Origin: Isoptericola variabilis 225 | GTDB lineage: Bacteria > Actinomycetota > Actinomycetes > Actinomycetales > Cellulomonadaceae | Assembly (NCBI RefSeq): GCF_000215105.1 | Contig: NC_015588.1 | Coordinates: 2,108,001-2,172,000 of the forward strand | Direction: 5' to 3' | DNA length: 64,000 nt | Program-made: the position numbers and the translations under genes | Shown: piece after piece, positions 8,178-19,142 of the stretch | Position numbering within the stretch: the stretch's first letter is position 1 | How the letters are laid out: each line of letters begins with the position of its first letter | The notes under the pieces: generated by a model | What the model was told of the DNA's origin: nothing | What the model saw: only the letters and a program-made list of their open reading frames with translations | Database searches by the model: none

Positions 8178-8581
8178 GCGACACCCGGACCACGCCCACG
8201 CGCATGACCCGCCAGCGCGCGGCCGTCGCCGAGGTGCTCGGCGACACCGACGAGTTCCGCTCGGCCCAGCAGCTCCACGAGCTGCTGCGCAGCCGCGGCG
8301 ACAGCGTCGGCCTCGCGACCGTGTACCGCACGCTGCAGACCCTCGCCGAGGGCGGCGAGGTCGACGTGCTGCGGGCCGAGGACGGCGAGTCGCTGTACCG
8401 CCGCTGCGCCCGCCGCGAGCACCACCACCACCTCGTGTGCCGCTCGTGCGGACGCACCGTCGAGATCGACGGCCCGACGGTCGAGGCGTGGGCCACCCAG
8501 GTCGGCGCGACCCACGGCTTCGACGACATCGAGCACACCATCGAGCTGTGGGGGACCTGCTCGACGTGCCGGGAGAGCTGA
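8174..8581 (+). CDS. zur: Fur-family zinc uptake regulator Zur
   Basis: The 135-residue protein has the Fur fold: a winged helix (MTRQRAAVAEVL...GLATVYRTLQTLAEGG) and a C-terminal dimerisation/metal domain. Two CxxC pairs, CRSC and CSTC, form the structural zinc site, and HHHH near residue 80 resembles the sensory site. The length is normal for Zur. It is the fourth gene of the znu operon, so it probably represses its own operon through the palindromes before znuA when zinc is plentiful. Fur, Mur and Nur cannot be excluded by motif alone, but the operon context favours Zur. Confidence 0.9.
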   Translation: MSDTRTTPTRMTRQRAAVAEVLGDTDEFRSAQQLHELLRSRGDSVGLATVYRTLQTLAEGGEVDVLRAEDGESLYRRCARREHHHHLVCRSCGRTVEIDGPTVEAWATQVGATHGFDDIEHTIELWGTCSTCRES

Positions 8582-9084
8582 CCGCGGCGGCCGGCGAGGC
8601 CGGCGTCTTCACCATCGCGGGCGTGCCGTACTGGGTCGTCTACCTGGCCGCCTTCGGCATCGTGCTCGTGCGGGCGCAGGCCACCTACTGGGCCGGGCGC
8701 GGCGTCGCGCGCGGCACGGCCCGCACGCGCCTGGCCGAGCGGTTGTCCTCGCCCCGCGCGGTCGCGTGGGTCGAGCGCGTCCACCGCTGGGGCCCGCCCG
8801 CGGTCACGCTGTCGTTCTTCACCGTCGGCATCCAGACCGTCGTCAACCTCGCCGCCGGCTACCTGCGCATGCCGTACCCCCGCTACCTGGCGGCCCTCCT
8901 CGTCGGGTGCGCGGCGTGGGCGGCGATCTGGACGACGGTCGGCACGGCCGCGGTCAACGGCGCCGTCGCCCTGGCGGCCCGCTCGCCGCTGACGCTCGCC
9001 GTCCTCGGGGCGGGGCTCGTCGCGTCGCTCGCGTGGGCCGCGGTCCGCGCCCGACGACGGCGCGAGGCACTGCGCGACGCCTGA
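8566..9084 (+). CDS. DedA/VTT-like membrane protein
   Basis: About 172 residues with several hydrophobic helices and a central segment RVHRWGPPAVTLSFFTVGIQ followed by NLAAGYLRMPYPRYL. This resembles the DedA/SNARE-associated (VTT) family, whose members act as lipid scramblases or transporters in the membrane. The start is uncertain: GTG codons at 8548, 8566 and 8623 are all in frame, and none has a strong Shine-Dalgarno. 8566 is chosen because it overlaps the zur end modestly and leaves a short polar N-terminus. It is the last gene of the zinc operon. A link with zinc homeostasis is only positional. Confidence 0.7.
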   Translation: MPGELTAAAGEAGVFTIAGVPYWVVYLAAFGIVLVRAQATYWAGRGVARGTARTRLAERLSSPRAVAWVERVHRWGPPAVTLSFFTVGIQTVVNLAAGYLRMPYPRYLAALLVGCAAWAAIWTTVGTAAVNGAVALAARSPLTLAVLGAGLVASLAWAAVRARRRREALRDA

Positions 9085-9135
9085 TCCCGCCGTGTGACGG
9101 ACGTCTCGGCACGCACCCGGTGGCCTGTGTCAGAC

Positions 9136-9154
9136 TTAGGCAATGCTTACCTCA
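9136..9154. promoter_or_regulatory. DtxR/IdeR-type iron box before the FecCD operon
   Basis: The 19-bp site begins TTAGGCAATGC and ends TTACCTCA. It matches the DtxR/IdeR consensus (TTAGGTTAG-S-CTAACCTAA) at 14 of 19 positions by hand comparison. It ends 23 bases before the start of the first permease gene and is an obvious iron-dependent operator for the operon. Confidence 0.7.
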
Positions 9155-9177
9155 CATCATGGAGGTCGGGCCCTGCC

Positions 9178-10212
9178 ATGACCGCTGCGCTCGCCACCCC
9201 GTCGCGCCCGGCGGACCTCGTCGCCCGGCGTGCGCGCCGCCGTCTCGCCGCCTGCCTGACGGCGCTCGCGGTGCTCGCGCTCGTCGCGGTGGCCAGCCTC
9301 GTGCTCGGCGTGCGCGACCTGGACCCGGCCACGGTGTGGCAGGCGCTGACCGCCCCGGTGACGGGCGACGTCGACCACCAGGTCGTGCGGGGGCAGCGCG
9401 TGCCCCGCACGCTCATCGGCCTGGCCGCGGGCCTCGCGCTCGGCGTGGCCGGCACCCTGATCCAGGGCGTGACGCGCAACCCGATCGCCGACCCGGGCCT
9501 GCTGGGGCTCAACGCGGGCGCGTCGCTCGCGGTCGTCTGCGCGGTGTGGCTCCTCGGCGTGACCTCGCCCCTCGGCTTCGTCTGGTTCGCGTTCCTCGGC
9601 GCGGCCGTGGCGGCGGCGCTCGTGTTCTCGATCGGCGCCGGGCAGCCGGTCAAGCTCGCGCTCGTCGGCGCGACCGTCACGGCGCTCATCACGCCGCTCA
9701 TCACGATCGTGCTGCTGCGCGACCCGACGGCGTTCAACATGTACCGCTTCTGGGCCGTCGGCTCGCTCACGGGGCGCGGGCTCGAGACGATCGAGCGGCT
9801 GTGGCCGTTCCTGCTGGTCGGCGTGGTGCTCGCCGGCACGCTCGCGCACCGGCTCAACATGCTCGCGCTCGGCGACGACGTCGCGCGGGCGCTGGGCCAG
9901 CGCGTCGGCGTCACGCGCGCCCTGGCCGGGGCCACGATCGTCCTGCTCGCCGGCACGGCCACCGCGCTCGCCGGGCCCATCGCGCTCGTCGGGCTCGCCG
10001 TGCCACACGCCGCCCGCCGCCTCGTCGGTACGGACTACCGCTGGGTCGTGGCGCTCTCGGCGCTGCTCGGGCCGGTGATGCTGCTCGGCGCCGACGTCAT
10101 CGGCCGCCTGATCCTGCCGCACTCGGAGCTCGAGGCCGGCGTCGTCGCCGCCGCGCTCGGCGCCCCGGTGCTCGTCGCCGTGGCCCGCGGCCGGACCGTG
10201 GCGGGGGTGTGA
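9178..10212 (+). CDS. Iron-siderophore ABC transporter permease (FecCD family), first subunit
   Basis: This 344-residue permease of the BtuC/FecCD fold has about nine or ten helices. Characteristic segments are RVPRTLIGLAAGLALGVAGTLIQ, ADPGLLGLNAGAS and GPIALVGLAVPHAARRLVG. It pairs with the next permease to form the membrane channel for ferric siderophores. The ATG at 9178 is preceded by GGAGG at 9161-9165 with a longer than usual spacer. It is the first gene of a three-gene operon with an iron box at 9136-9154. One base separates its stop from the second permease. Confidence 0.9.
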   Translation: MTAALATPSRPADLVARRARRRLAACLTALAVLALVAVASLVLGVRDLDPATVWQALTAPVTGDVDHQVVRGQRVPRTLIGLAAGLALGVAGTLIQGVTRNPIADPGLLGLNAGASLAVVCAVWLLGVTSPLGFVWFAFLGAAVAAALVFSIGAGQPVKLALVGATVTALITPLITIVLLRDPTAFNMYRFWAVGSLTGRGLETIERLWPFLLVGVVLAGTLAHRLNMLALGDDVARALGQRVGVTRALAGATIVLLAGTATALAGPIALVGLAVPHAARRLVGTDYRWVVALSALLGPVMLLGADVIGRLILPHSELEAGVVAAALGAPVLVAVARGRTVAGV

Positions 10213-10213
10213 G

Positions 10214-11284
10214 ATGACGACGACCCTCCCCGGCACGCCCGCCCCCGCGCCGGTGCCCGCCACCACGCCCGTCGCCGCGCTCCGGGCGCGCCGTCGACGC
10301 CGGCTCGCGCTGGTGCTGGTGACGCTCGCGGCCCTGCTCGTGGCGCTCGCCACGCTCGCGCTCACGCTCGGCGCGGCGTCGCTGCCGGCTCCCCGCGCGC
10401 TCCTCGCGCTGCTCGGCCTCGGCGACCCGCAGGAGACGTTCATCGTCCAGCGCCTGCGGCTCCCGCGCATCGAGGCGGCCGTCCTCGCCGGCGCCTCGTT
10501 CGGCCTGGCCGGCGCGCTGTTCCAGTCGACGCTGCGCAACCCGCTCGCGAGCCCCGACATCCTCGGCATCGCGAGCGGCGCGTCGCTCGGCGCGGTGTGG
10601 GCGCTGCTCGTCGCGGGGCTCACCGGGTTCGCCGTCTCGGGTGCCGCGTTCCTCGGGGCGCTCGCCGTCGCGTTCTGCATCTGGTTCTTCGCGTGGCGCC
10701 AGGGCCTGCACTCGATCCGCTTCGTGCTCGTCGGCGTCGGGTTCGCCTACCTGTGCTCGTCGCTCCTCGCGTGGCTGCTCGCGAACGCCGAGGTGCGCGA
10801 GGCGCAGTCGGCGCTGCTGTGGACCGTCGGGTCGGTCGCCGACGTGCGCGGCACCCAACTCGGCACGCTCGCCGCCGGGTTCGTCGCCCTCGCCGCGGTC
10901 GCGACGGTCGTCGGGCGCTGGCAGGGACCGCTCGCGCTCGGCGACGACCACGCGCGCGGGCTCGGCGTCCCGGTCGACCTCGCGCGCGTCGGCTCCCTGC
11001 TGCTCGCCGTCGGGCTCGTCGCGCTCGCGACGTCGTTCGTCGGGCCGCTCGCGTTCGTCGCGCTCGTGGCGCCCGCCATCGCGCGCCGGCTCGTCGACGA
11101 CGGCGGCCCCGCGCTCACCGCGTCCGCGCTCACGGGCGCCGCGCTCGTCCTGGCGGCCGACGTCGCGGGGCAGCACGGGCTGTTCTTCGGCGTCTCCGCC
11201 CCCACCGGCATCGTCACCGGTCTCGTCGGTGCGCCCTACCTGCTGTGGCTCCTGGCCACCCACGGAAGGAAGTCCCAGGCATGA
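10214..11284 (+). CDS. Iron-siderophore ABC transporter permease (FecCD family), second subunit
   Basis: This 356-residue FecCD permease is similar in plan to its upstream neighbour. It has an N-terminal Ala/Pro/Thr stretch, then helices carrying RLPRIEAAVLAGASFGLAGA, ASPDILGIASGASLG and FVGPLAFVALVAPAIARRLV. It heterodimerises with the first permease and docks the ATPase encoded next. The stop overlaps the ATPase start as ATGA. Substrate is inferred as a ferric siderophore from family and the iron box, not from the sequence itself. Confidence 0.9.
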   Translation: MTTTLPGTPAPAPVPATTPVAALRARRRRRLALVLVTLAALLVALATLALTLGAASLPAPRALLALLGLGDPQETFIVQRLRLPRIEAAVLAGASFGLAGALFQSTLRNPLASPDILGIASGASLGAVWALLVAGLTGFAVSGAAFLGALAVAFCIWFFAWRQGLHSIRFVLVGVGFAYLCSSLLAWLLANAEVREAQSALLWTVGSVADVRGTQLGTLAAGFVALAAVATVVGRWQGPLALGDDHARGLGVPVDLARVGSLLLAVGLVALATSFVGPLAFVALVAPAIARRLVDDGGPALTASALTGAALVLAADVAGQHGLFFGVSAPTGIVTGLVGAPYLLWLLATHGRKSQA

Positions 11285-12162
11285 CGGACGTCCGCACCTC
11301 CCCCGCCCCCGTCGCGACCCTGCCCTCGACCGGCGAGCCCGTCGGCGTGCCGGCCGCCGGGGCGCCGCAGGGCGCCCCGCTGCGCGCGCACGGCGTGAGC
11401 ATCGGCTACGACGGCCGCCGCGTCATCGAGGACCTCGACCTCGAGCTTCCGGCGGGCCGCGTGACGGCCATCGTGGGCCCCAACGCGTGCGGCAAGTCGA
11501 CGCTGCTGCGCGGCCTGGCACGGCTGCACCCCCTCACCTCCGGCCGCGTGACCCTCGGCGACCGCGACGTCACCGGGATGTCGCGCAAGGAGCTCGCCAA
11601 GGTCGTCGGCGTGCTCCCGCAGTCGTCCGTCGCACCCGACGGCGTCCGGGTCGCCGAGCTCGTGGGCCGCGGCCGGTACCCGCACCAGGGATGGTTCGGC
11701 CGGCACCGCAGCGACGACGACGCCGTCGTCATGCGTGCGCTCGAGGCCACGGGCACGGCCGACCTCGCCGACCGTCCGGTCGCCGAGCTCTCCGGCGGCC
11801 AGCGCCAGCGCGTCTGGATCGCGATGGTGCTCGCGCAGGAGACCGACGTCGTGCTTCTCGACGAGCCGACGACGTACCTCGACGTGGCGCACCAGGTCGA
11901 GCTGCTCGACCTCCTGCGCGACCTCAACCACGAGCGCGGCACGACCGTCGTCATGGTGCTGCACGAGCTCAACCTCGCGGCCCGCTACGCCGACCACCTC
12001 GTCGTCATGAGCGCCGGGCGCGTCGTCGGGCAGGGCGAGCCGTCGCGCGTGCTCACCGAGGACGCCGTGCTCGGCGCGTTCGGGCTCGAGTCCCGCGTCG
12101 TGCCGGACCCGGTGTCCGGGACGCCGCTCGTGGTCCCCGTGGGGCGGCACCGCCGCGCCTGA
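11281..12162 (+). CDS. Iron-siderophore ABC transporter ATPase (FepC/FecE-like)
   Basis: This 293-residue ATPase has Walker A GPNACGKST, a Q-loop near VLPQSS, signature LSGGQRQR, Walker B VVLLDEPTTYLD and switch His in VLHELNLAARY. The pattern of Ala-Cys in Walker A and the DEPTTYLD box is typical of siderophore and B12 importers. About 40 extra residues precede the core domain. It completes the FecCD-FecCD-ATPase operon. The binding protein is encoded 160 bases downstream from its own promoter. Confidence 0.92.
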   Translation: MTDVRTSPAPVATLPSTGEPVGVPAAGAPQGAPLRAHGVSIGYDGRRVIEDLDLELPAGRVTAIVGPNACGKSTLLRGLARLHPLTSGRVTLGDRDVTGMSRKELAKVVGVLPQSSVAPDGVRVAELVGRGRYPHQGWFGRHRSDDDAVVMRALEATGTADLADRPVAELSGGQRQRVWIAMVLAQETDVVLLDEPTTYLDVAHQVELLDLLRDLNHERGTTVVMVLHELNLAARYADHLVVMSAGRVVGQGEPSRVLTEDAVLGAFGLESRVVPDPVSGTPLVVPVGRHRRA

Positions 12163-12217
12163 GGCGCACCACGCGCGAGCCCCGGGCGACCGTGTGAGCA
12201 GGATCACCGGCACGGCG

Positions 12218-12236
12218 CCGTCCGGCAGCCGGACGG
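12218..12236 (+). terminator. Hairpin after the siderophore ATPase gene
   Basis: CCGTCCGG and CCGGACGG form a perfect 8-bp stem with a 3-base loop, 55 bases past the ATPase stop and before the iron box of the next gene. It probably separates the two iron-uptake transcripts. There is no T-tract. Confidence 0.55.
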
Positions 12237-12256
12237 GGGTCCACACCGCGCCGTAG

Positions 12257-12275
12257 TGAGGTTAGGCTTCCCTCA
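12257..12275. promoter_or_regulatory. DtxR/IdeR-type iron box before the siderophore-binding lipoprotein
   Basis: The site begins TGAGGTTAGGC and ends TTCCCTCA, matching the DtxR consensus at 15 of 19 positions by hand. It ends 46 bases before the GTG of the lipoprotein gene. Together with the box at 9136 it shows that the importer is split into two iron-controlled units. Confidence 0.72.
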
Positions 12276-12321
12276 CCTTCATGTTCCGCCTCACAATTCG
12301 TGAGCCCACCGAGGAGATCCC

Positions 12322-13380
12322 GTGCGTCTTCGCCGTTCTCTCACCACCGTCGTCGGCCTCGCCGCAGCGACCGCCCTGACCCTGGCAGGCTGCGCCTCGT
12401 CGTCCGAGCCCGGCTCCGCCGACGCCTCGCCCGAGGAGACGTCCGGCGCCGCGGGCGGCGCCACCGACGAGTTCCCGATCACGATCGAGCACGCCTTCGG
12501 CGAGACGGTCGTCGAGGCGGAGCCCGAGCGCGTCGCCACCTGGGGCTGGGGCTCCACCGAGGCCGCGGTCGCCGCGGGCGTCTACCCCGTCGCGGTCGCC
12601 GAGCAGGTGTGGACCGTCGGCGAGGACGCGCTCCTGCCGTGGGTCGAGGAGGCCTACGACGAGGCCGGCGTCGAGCACCCCGTGATCCTCAGCGACCCCG
12701 AGGGCGGCGCCACCGTCCCCTACGAGGAGTTCGTCGAGGTCGCGCCCGACCTCATCGTCGCCCCGTACTCGGGCCTCACGCAGGAGCAGTACGACCTGCT
12801 CAGCGAGATCGCGCCCGTCGTCGCGTACCCGGAGGCCCCGTGGCAGACCGAGTGGGACGACATCATCACGATCACGGCCGACTCCCTGGGCCGCAGCGCC
12901 GCCGGTGAGCAGGTCGTGGCCGACATCGAGCAGTACCTCGCCGACGAGGCCGCCGCGCACCCCGAGTTCGAGGGCGTCACGTTCGCCGCGATCGTCGACT
13001 CGCCCTCCGAGGGCCTCGTCTACGTGTACGACTCGGTCGACCCGCGCGCCGGCTTCCTCGAGGGCCTGGGCCTCGAGATCGCGCCCGCGGTGAGCGAGCT
13101 CTCGCCCGGCGACGGCTCGTTCTTCTACACGCTGTCCTACGAGGAGCTCGACAAGCTCGAGAGCGACGTCATCGTCTCCTACACCTACACCGAGGAGCAG
13201 GCCGCCGAGCTGCCGACCAAGCCCGAGCTGCAGGCGCTGCCCGCCGTCGCGGACGGCAAGGTCGTCCAGCAGGTCGGCCAGGTGCCGGTGTCTGCCGTCT
13301 CGCCGCCCACGGCCCTGTCGGTGACGTGGCCCGACGGCATGCCGGCGCTCGTCGACTCGCTGGCCGAGGTCCTCGGCTGA
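12322..13380 (+). CDS. Iron-siderophore substrate-binding lipoprotein
   Basis: This 352-residue extracellular binding protein belongs to the FepB/FhuD-like periplasmic-binding family. It has an Arg-rich start, a hydrophobic signal segment and lipobox LAGC with Cys24. An Asp/Glu/Ser linker is followed by the two-lobe domain, including the ERVATWGWGSTEAAVAAG region that marks the family's first lobe. GTG is chosen as start because GAGGAG lies 7 bases upstream. It serves the permease-ATPase operon just upstream but has its own iron box and probably its own promoter. The protein is notably acidic. Confidence 0.9.
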   Translation: MRLRRSLTTVVGLAAATALTLAGCASSSEPGSADASPEETSGAAGGATDEFPITIEHAFGETVVEAEPERVATWGWGSTEAAVAAGVYPVAVAEQVWTVGEDALLPWVEEAYDEAGVEHPVILSDPEGGATVPYEEFVEVAPDLIVAPYSGLTQEQYDLLSEIAPVVAYPEAPWQTEWDDIITITADSLGRSAAGEQVVADIEQYLADEAAAHPEFEGVTFAAIVDSPSEGLVYVYDSVDPRAGFLEGLGLEIAPAVSELSPGDGSFFYTLSYEELDKLESDVIVSYTYTEEQAAELPTKPELQALPAVADGKVVQQVGQVPVSAVSPPTALSVTWPDGMPALVDSLAEVLG

Positions 13381-13390
13381 CCTCCCTCTG

Positions 13391-13473
13391 ACGCGAGATA
13401 GCGATCCGTCGTCGAGGTAGCGACCCGCCGTGACGGCGGGTCGCTACCTCGACGACGGATCGCTATCTCGCGT
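13391..13473. repeat. 83-bp perfect palindrome (40-bp arms, 3-base loop) overlapping the end of uppS
   Basis: Positions 13391-13430 and 13434-13473 are exact reverse complements, separated by TGA. Each arm is made of two related 19-base units, one beginning CGAGATAGCGATCC and the other CGAGGTAGCGACCC, differing at four sites. The uppS stop codon (13463-13465) and its last codons lie inside the right arm. It separates the convergent lipoprotein and uppS genes, so it can terminate both, but it is far longer than a normal terminator. Confidence 0.9.
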
Positions 13474-14266
13474 TCTCGGACGAGCGCGCGACGCCGTCGA
13501 CCGCGCCGCCGTAGCGACGGTCGCGTCGCGCGTACTCCTCGACGGCGCGCCACAGGTGCCGGCGGTCGACGTCGGGCCACGGCTCCGGCAGGAACACCAT
13601 CTCCGCGTACGCGGCCTGCCAGATCATGAAGTTCGACGTGCGCTGCTCGCCCGAGGAGCGCAGGAACAGGTCGACGTCGGGCAGGTCGGGCTCGTCGAGG
13701 TAGCGCTGGATCGTCTTCTCGGTGATCCGCTCGGGGTTGAGCCGGCCCGCGACGGCGTCGCGCGCGATGGCCGCCGCGGCGTCGGCGAGCTCGGCCCGCC
13801 CGCCGTAGTTGACGCACATCGTGAGGGTGCAGCGGTCGTTGTCGCGCGTCATCTCCTCGGCGATCTGCAGCTCCTTGACGACCGATCCCCACAGGCGCGG
13901 CTTGCGCCCCGCCCAGCGGATGCGCACGCCCCACGAGGCCATCTCGTCACGGCGGCGCCGGATGACGTCGCGGTTGAAGTTCATGAGGAAGCGCACCTCG
14001 TCGGGCGACCGCTTCCAGTTCTCGGTGCTGAAGGCGTACGCCGAGACGTGCTTGACGCCGATCTGCACGGCGCCCGCGACGACGTCGAGCAGCGACTTCT
14101 CCCCCTGCTTGTGCCCCTCGACGCGCGGCAGGCCGCGCGCGTTGGCCCACCGGCCGTTGCCGTCCATGACGATCGCGACGTGGTTCGGCACGAACTCGGC
14201 GGGGATGTCCGGCGGCGTCGCGCCCGATGGGTGAGGGTACGGCTCGGCGTAGGTGCGGGGCGGCAT
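13463..14266 (-). CDS. uppS: Isoprenyl (undecaprenyl-type) diphosphate synthase, cis-prenyltransferase
   Basis: It condenses isopentenyl diphosphate units onto an allylic primer to give the polyprenyl carrier lipid used in cell-wall synthesis. The 267-residue protein has the signature [12 protein letters not shown] with catalytic Asp35, [10 protein letters not shown], and the C-terminal [14 protein letters not shown] box. An extra 25-residue N-terminus is present, as in actinobacterial homologues. Its ATG overlaps the recO stop by one base (TGATG), so the two are translationally coupled. The stop codon lies inside a long perfect palindrome. Confidence 0.95.
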   Translation of the reverse strand: MPPRTYAEPYPHPSGATPPDIPAEFVPNHVAIVMDGNGRWANARGLPRVEGHKQGEKSLLDVVAGAVQIGVKHVSAYAFSTENWKRSPDEVRFLMNFNRDVIRRRRDEMASWGVRIRWAGRKPRLWGSVVKELQIAEEMTRDNDRCTLTMCVNYGGRAELADAAAAIARDAVAGRLNPERITEKTIQRYLDEPDLPDVDLFLRSSGEQRTSNFMIWQAAYAEMVFLPEPWPDVDRRHLWRAVEEYARRDRRYGGAVDGVARSSENAR

Positions 14267-15000
14267 CAGGCCTCTCTCTCGATCATCCGCAGGGAGCGCA
14301 GCGTGCGCTCGAGGTAGTACTGCGAGTACGCCGCGACGAGCCCCGAGGCCTCCCGGCGGTGGCGCGCCTCCGACCCGTCGGCGACCTCCCAGTCGCCCAC
14401 GAGCAGGGCGGCGAGCAGCTCGAAAGTCTCCGGGGCGGGCGACGTCGAACCCGGCGGGCGGCAGCGGCCGCACACCGCACCGCCCTGCGCGACGGAGAAG
14501 TTGCGATGCGGGCCCGGCTCCGCGCACCGGGCGCAGTCCGTGAACGACGGCGCCCAGCCGGCGACGGCGAGCGCGCGCAGCAGGTAGGAGTCGAGCACGA
14601 GGCCCGGCGAGTGCGCCCGCTCGGCGAGCGCCCGCACGCCGCCCGCGAGCAGCCAGTACTGCTGGACGGCGGGCTCGTGCTCGGCCGCCACGAGGCGGTC
14701 GGCCGCCTCGAGCATCGCGGCGCCCGCCGTGTAGAGCCCGTAGTCGGCGCAGATCGCGCCCGCGTACGGGCCGACCGTCTCGACCTGCGTCACCGTGTCG
14801 AGGTTGCGGCCCGTGTGCAGCTGCACGTCCACGGCCATGAACGGCTCGAGACGCGCCCCGAAGCGCGACGACGTGCGGCGCACGCCCCGGCCGACGGCCC
14901 GGACCTTGCCGTGCTCGCGCGTGAGGAACGTGACGATGCGGTCCGCCTCGCCCAGCTTCTGGGTGCGCAGGACGATCGCGTCGTCTCGGTACAGGGGCAC
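14266..15000 (-). CDS. recO: DNA repair protein RecO
   Basis: RecO binds SSB-coated single-stranded DNA and helps load RecA in RecFOR recombination repair. The 244-residue protein has the N-terminal OB fold ([20 protein letters not shown]) and a Cys4 zinc motif CARC...CGRC near residues 150-180. The GTG at 15000 fits the domain start; an upstream extension would read through the palindromic repeats. It is the first gene of recO-uppS. Two 42-bp palindromes lie between it and leuA upstream. Confidence 0.93.
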   Translation of the reverse strand: MPLYRDDAIVLRTQKLGEADRIVTFLTREHGKVRAVGRGVRRTSSRFGARLEPFMAVDVQLHTGRNLDTVTQVETVGPYAGAICADYGLYTAGAAMLEAADRLVAAEHEPAVQQYWLLAGGVRALAERAHSPGLVLDSYLLRALAVAGWAPSFTDCARCAEPGPHRNFSVAQGGAVCGRCRPPGSTSPAPETFELLAALLVGDWEVADGSEARHRREASGLVAAYSQYYLERTLRSLRMIEREA

Positions 15001-15063
15001 CCGCCCATTGTCCCAGGTCCGACCGACACCGCGGCGCAGCCGCTCTCTCCTCCCCCCGCGAGT

Positions 15064-15105
15064 TGTCAGGCTCACGCCCGGGTATTCCACGGCGTGAGCC
15101 TGACA
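15064..15105. repeat. 42-bp palindromic element, copy 2 (TGTCAGG subtype)
   Basis: It runs from TGTCAGG to CCTGACA, exactly 42 bp. The arms are perfect for 15 bp inside those limits and extend outward to 19 bp (15060-15078 with 15091-15109). The 12-base loop contains GGGTAT, as in copy 3. It lies 64 bases upstream of the recO start and downstream of leuA. Confidence 0.88.
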
Positions 15106-15124
15106 ACTCCGGGGCGCCGGACGT

Positions 15125-15166
15125 TGTCAGGACCAGGCCTGGGTATACCCGGGCCTGGCCCTGACA
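15125..15166. repeat. 42-bp palindromic element, copy 3 (TGTCAGG subtype)
   Basis: Again 42 bp from TGTCAGG to CCTGACA. The whole element is a near-perfect palindrome centred on GGGTATACCC. Only two base pairs are imperfect, and each of these is a G-U wobble in the transcript of one or the other strand. It begins 25 bases past the leuA stop and lies 19 bases from copy 2, suggesting tandem occurrence. Confidence 0.88.
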
Positions 15167-15191
15167 ACTCGCGAGAGGAGAGCGGAAGGCG

Positions 15192-19038
<3,847 letters not shown>

Positions 19039-19142
19039 CGTGCTGCCTCCTGAAGGTCGGGTGGGCCGGACGGCCCGCATCGTTTCTACCCGATCCCGCC
19101 ACCGTACGTCGGGCGGGGTGCTCCCGCGTTCGTCACACCCCG

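Noticed and set aside
9127..9170. TGTCAG upstream of the FecCD operon as a possible sixth 42-bp element
   Set aside because: There is no CTGACA at the required distance; the site belongs to the iron-box promoter region.
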